From contig NZ_CP144555.1 in assembly GCF_036607905.1 (NCBI RefSeq), positions 5,642,001 to 5,706,000 on the forward strand: DNA of 64,000 nucleotides. Reading direction: 5' to 3'. Below are positions 61,956 to 64,000 of the stretch, piece by piece; the stretch's first letter is position 1; every line of letters starts with the position of its first letter. The DNA is from Streptomyces sp. SCSIO 75703 (GTDB lineage: Bacteria; Actinomycetota; Actinomycetes; Streptomycetales; Streptomycetaceae). Position numbers and translations under genes: made by a program. The notes under the pieces are model-generated. The model was not told where the DNA came from. It saw only the letters and a list, made by a program, of their open reading frames with translations, and made no database searches.

Positions 61956-62522
61956 GTGGCTTCCACGAACGACCTCAAGAACGGCATGGTGCTCAAGCTC
62001 GAAGGCGGCCAGCTCTGGTCCGTCGTCGAGTTCCAGCACGTCAAGCCCGGCAAGGGCCCGGCCTTCGTGCGCACCAAGCTCAAGAACGTGCTCTCCGGCA
62101 AGACCGTCGACAAGACCTTCAACGCCGGTGTCAAGGTCGACACCGCCACCGTCGACCGCCGCGACATGCAGTTCTCCTACATGGACGGCGACTACTTCGT
62201 CTTCATGGACATGGAGACCTACGACCAGCTCCACGTCGACCGCAAGGTCGTCGGGGACACCGCCCACTTCCTGGTCGAGGGCTTCGAGGCCACCGTCGCC
62301 CAGCACGAGGGCGAGGTGCTCTCCGTCGAGCTGCCCGCGGCCGTCGAGCTGACGGTCCAGGACACCGAGCCCGGCGTCCAGGGCGACCGCTCCACCGGCG
62401 GCACCAAGCCCGCCACGCTGGAGACCGGCCACCAGATCCAGGTCCCGCTCTTCATCACCACCGGTGAGAAGATCAAGGTCGACACCCGCACCAGCGACTA
62501 CCTCGGCCGGGTGAACGGCTAA
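61956..62522 (+). CDS. efp: Translation elongation factor P
   Basis: A 188-residue EF-P that relieves ribosome stalling at polyproline. Three beta-barrel domains. The loop that contacts the P-site tRNA reads KPGKGPAF with Lys33 at the tip. The PGKGP form is typical of actinobacteria, and no EpmA or EarP modification gene is seen here. GTG 61956 follows AGGAGATTCC. nusB starts 2 bp after the stop, so the two are one unit. Proline-rich proteins in this window (P-loop protein, MltG, zinc-ribbon) are likely clients. Confidence 0.97.
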   Translation: MASTNDLKNGMVLKLEGGQLWSVVEFQHVKPGKGPAFVRTKLKNVLSGKTVDKTFNAGVKVDTATVDRRDMQFSYMDGDYFVFMDMETYDQLHVDRKVVGDTAHFLVEGFEATVAQHEGEVLSVELPAAVELTVQDTEPGVQGDRSTGGTKPATLETGHQIQVPLFITTGEKIKVDTRTSDYLGRVNG

Positions 62523-62524
62523 CC

Positions 62525-62959
62525 GTGGCTGCTCGCAACACGGCCCGCAAGCGCGCCTTCCAGATCCTCTTCGAGGGCGACCAGCGCGGTGCCGATGTCC
62601 TGACGGTCCTCGCCGACTGGGTCCGGCACGCCCGGTCCGACACCCGGCAGCCGCCGGTGAGCGAGTACACGATGGATCTCGTGGAGGGCTACGCCGTGCG
62701 CGCCGCGCGCATCGACGAGCTGATCGCCCAGTACGCGGTGGGCTGGACGCTCGACCGGATGCCGGTCGTCGACCGCAACATCCTGCGGCTGGGTGCCTAC
62801 GAGCTGATCTGGGTCGACGCCACCCCGGACGCCGTCGTCCTCGACGAGATGGTCCAGCTCGCCAAGGAGTTCTCCACGGACGACTCGCCGGCCTTCGTCA
62901 ACGGGCTGCTCGGCCGGCTCAAGGAGCTGAAGCCGTCGCTGCGCCGGGAAGACGCCTGA
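62525..62959 (+). CDS. nusB: Transcription antitermination factor NusB
   Basis: A 144-residue all-helical protein binding boxA RNA with S10. Starts ARNTARKRAFQILFEGDQRG, with LDRMPVVDRNILRLGAYELIW near residue 77 and the typical end DDSPAFVNGLLGRL. GTG start. Followed by a strong 16-bp terminator stem, which closes efp-nusB. Confidence 0.96.
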   Translation: MAARNTARKRAFQILFEGDQRGADVLTVLADWVRHARSDTRQPPVSEYTMDLVEGYAVRAARIDELIAQYAVGWTLDRMPVVDRNILRLGAYELIWVDATPDAVVLDEMVQLAKEFSTDDSPAFVNGLLGRLKELKPSLRREDA

Positions 62960-62971
62960 CCGCTGTCGCCG

Positions 62972-63012
62972 CCCGAGGGGCCCGCGGCACCGCCCGCCGC
63001 GGGCCCCTCGGG
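62972..63012 (+). terminator. Terminator after nusB
   Basis: Perfect 16-bp stem beginning CCCGAGGGGCCC with a nine-base loop, 12 nt after the nusB stop. No T run. Confidence 0.8.
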
Positions 63013-63049
63013 CGTCGGGCGGTGCCGGGGTCGTCCCGGAACCGAAAAA

Positions 63050-63095
63050 GCCGCCGGGGTGACCGGAACCATGTGGTTCCGGTCACCCCGGCGGC
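63050..63095. terminator. Bidirectional terminator between nusB and bldD
   Basis: A second, perfect 21-bp stem starting GCCGCCGGGGTGACC with loop ATGT. AAAAA on its left provides a T run for bldD transcripts, and GTTTCT follows on the right. Confidence 0.9.
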
Positions 63096-63122
63096 ACGTT
63101 TCTGCTGGGGCGGGGGAGGCGG

Positions 63123-63626
63123 TCAGCCCTCCTCGTGGGTGGCGACCGCGCGGCGCGCGTCCGCGTCCAGCACACCCCAGCTGATGAGCTGCTCGGTCAG
63201 CACCGAGGGCGACTGGTCGTAGATCACGGCGAGGGTGCGCAGGTCGTCCTGGCGGATCGAGAGCACCTTGCCGTTGTAGTCACCGCGCTGCGACTGGATC
63301 GTGGCGGCGTACCGCTGGAGGGGGCCCGCCTTCTCGGCCGGCACGGTGGCCAGCCGTTCCAGGTCCAGGACCAGCTTCGGCGGCGGCTCGGCCGCGCCGC
63401 CCGGGGTCGTCCCCGGCAGCAGCTCCTGCACGGGAACGCCGTAGAAGTCCGCCAGCTCGGCGAGGCGCTGCACCGTCACGGCGCGGTCGCCGCGCTCGTA
63501 CGAACCGACCACCACGGCCTTCCAGCGGCCCTGGGACTTCTCCTCGACACCGTGGAGGGAAAGGCCCTGCTGGGTGCGGATGGCCCGGAGCTTGGCCCCG
63601 AGCTGTTTGGCGTATTCGCTGGACAT
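63123..63626 (-). CDS. bldD: BldD, c-di-GMP-responsive master repressor of development
   Basis: A 167-residue repressor that holds back sporulation genes during vegetative growth. Residues 1-79 are an HTH_3 DNA-binding domain (AKLRAIRTQQGLSLHGVEEK). The C-terminal domain has the c-di-GMP signature RGD (114-116), eight residues, RQDD (125-128), exactly as in the studied protein. Family knowledge: a tetramer of c-di-GMP brings two C-terminal domains together so BldD can bind DNA. ATG 63626 is preceded by GGGAG and gives the known length; a five-residue longer start is rejected. Confidence 0.98.
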   Translation of the reverse strand: MSSEYAKQLGAKLRAIRTQQGLSLHGVEEKSQGRWKAVVVGSYERGDRAVTVQRLAELADFYGVPVQELLPGTTPGGAAEPPPKLVLDLERLATVPAEKAGPLQRYAATIQSQRGDYNGKVLSIRQDDLRTLAVIYDQSPSVLTEQLISWGVLDADARRAVATHEEG

Positions 63627-63681
63627 ATGGCTCCCGGACAAGGTGTCGACGCGGCCGGCCCTGTTGTCTGCCGCGCGGCTG

Positions 63682-63724
63682 GTAACTCACTGTGAGGTTA
63701 CGCAGAGTTACTTGCCTGCGTCAA
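63682..63724 (-). promoter_or_regulatory. bldD promoter with overlapping operator-like inverted repeat
   Basis: On the minus strand, TTGACG (63719-63724) and TAACCT (63695-63700) are 18 bp apart. The -10 hexamer lies inside the inverted repeat GTAACCTCACAGTGAGTTAC (63682-63701), so a bound repressor would block RNA polymerase. This fits the known autoregulation of bldD. Confidence 0.75.
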
Positions 63725-63871
63725 GCCGAATGGTCCGCCCCGGCTGATCCGTGATATCCGCGGCCCGTTACTGCGTACGGGTGGCCCCGGCGCGGCACCG
63801 GGGTGACGGGGGCGGGTCCCGGGCGGTGCGGGACGCTCCGGCGGGCCTGCTACGGTAGGTGGTGCAAATCC

Positions 63872-63912
63872 GACGTCCTTTAAGGTCCGTCCCGTGAGAC
63901 GGAGAAGGAGGT
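63872..63912 (+). promoter_or_regulatory. pyr operon leader, PyrR-binding/attenuation hairpin
   Basis: A stem CCGTC-CCGTGA-GACGG directly precedes the GGAGAAGGAGG ribosome binding site of pyrR. Upstream TCCTT can pair with AAGGA of that site. The CCGTGAG loop resembles the PyrR-binding loop described in other bacteria. This suggests feedback control by PyrR of translation or transcription, depending on uridine nucleotides. Confidence 0.65.
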
Positions 63913-63921
63913 CCGTTTCGT

Positions 63922-64000
63922 ATGGACACGCACGACAGGCGTGGCGAACAGGCCCGGCCGGCGGAACCCCGCCCCGAGGCGCGGCCCGTCCTGGAGGCCC
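63922..64000 (+). CDS. pyrR: PyrR, bifunctional pyr regulator/uracil phosphoribosyltransferase (3' truncated by window edge)
   Basis: Only 26 codons are visible: MDTHDRRGEQARPAEP and then RPVLEA at the point where the PyrR fold starts (R-P-V-L-E is typical for streptomycete PyrR). The strong GGAGAAGGAGG sits about 11 nt upstream behind the leader hairpin. PyrR binds pyr mRNA in response to UMP/UTP and often retains uracil phosphoribosyltransferase activity. Position beside bldD matches S. coelicolor from memory. Confidence 0.8.
   Translation, partial: MDTHDRRGEQARPAEPRPEARPVLEA

Overview
The window reads as Streptomyces chromosomal core DNA. G+C is very high, GTG and TTG starts are common, genes are coupled through GTGA or ATGA overlaps, and developmental genes specific to streptomycetes are present (ssgB, bldD). 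From memory, gene order follows the S. coelicolor block running from cobT through thrS, pgsA, secDF, relA, alaS and the aro genes to bldD and pyrR. No prophage, insertion sequence, CRISPR array or secondary-metabolite cluster was seen.

Layout. 1-7.2 kb: the end of cobT, a siroheme/cobalamin gene, an RNA methyltransferase, a tandem repeat, a membrane Ser/Thr kinase and small proteins. 7.3-7.8 kb: a minus-strand tRNA operon (Gly, Cys, three Val). 8-13.6 kb: a p-aminobenzoate-type pair, an acetyltransferase, a DsbA-like protein, small membrane proteins, a CGNR regulator and ssgB. 14.3-16.6 kb: two tRNA-Val(CAC) genes and a badly frameshifted exonuclease pseudogene. 16.6-26.6 kb: thrS, a HIT protein and the phosphatidylinositol mannoside genes pgsA, acyltransferase and pimA, with a membrane protein and an EF-G-like GTPase on the opposite strand inside the block. 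27.6-39.5 kb: pdxST, yebC, ruvCAB, yajC-secD-secF-apt and relA. 39.6-50.6 kb: a DUF349 protein, a cyclophilin, a metallo-hydrolase, hisS, VKOR, rarA, rpsD and an NB-ARC/TPR protein. 50.5-63 kb: alaS, ruvX, mltG, aroE, aroC, an aroK-aroB open fusion, a P-loop protein, an M24-family protein, efp and nusB. 63.1-64 kb: bldD and the start of pyrR.

How the genes work together. The largest functional groups are aminoacyl-tRNA synthetases and translation factors (thrS, hisS, alaS, efp, rpsD, tRNAs), shikimate synthesis (aroE, aroC, aroK/B) next to chorismate-using pabB/pabC-like genes, vitamin B6 synthesis (pdxST), Holliday-junction repair (ruvCAB, ruvX, rarA), the SecDF-YajC export accessory complex, and stress/development control (relA, ssgB, bldD).

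Most notable: (1) aroK and aroB form one uninterrupted frame, with aroB's own ribosome binding site kept inside it. (2) A three-copy dispersed hairpin element begins exactly at TAG stop codons. (3) A DEDD exonuclease pseudogene has several frameshifts and a lost catalytic Asp. (4) The EF-G-like GTPase lacks NKxD, and the M24 protein has altered metal ligands. (5) Several promoters sit 6-8 nt from the start codon, predicting leaderless mRNAs. I found no convincing wholly new multi-gene system; most of the window is ordinary conserved core.
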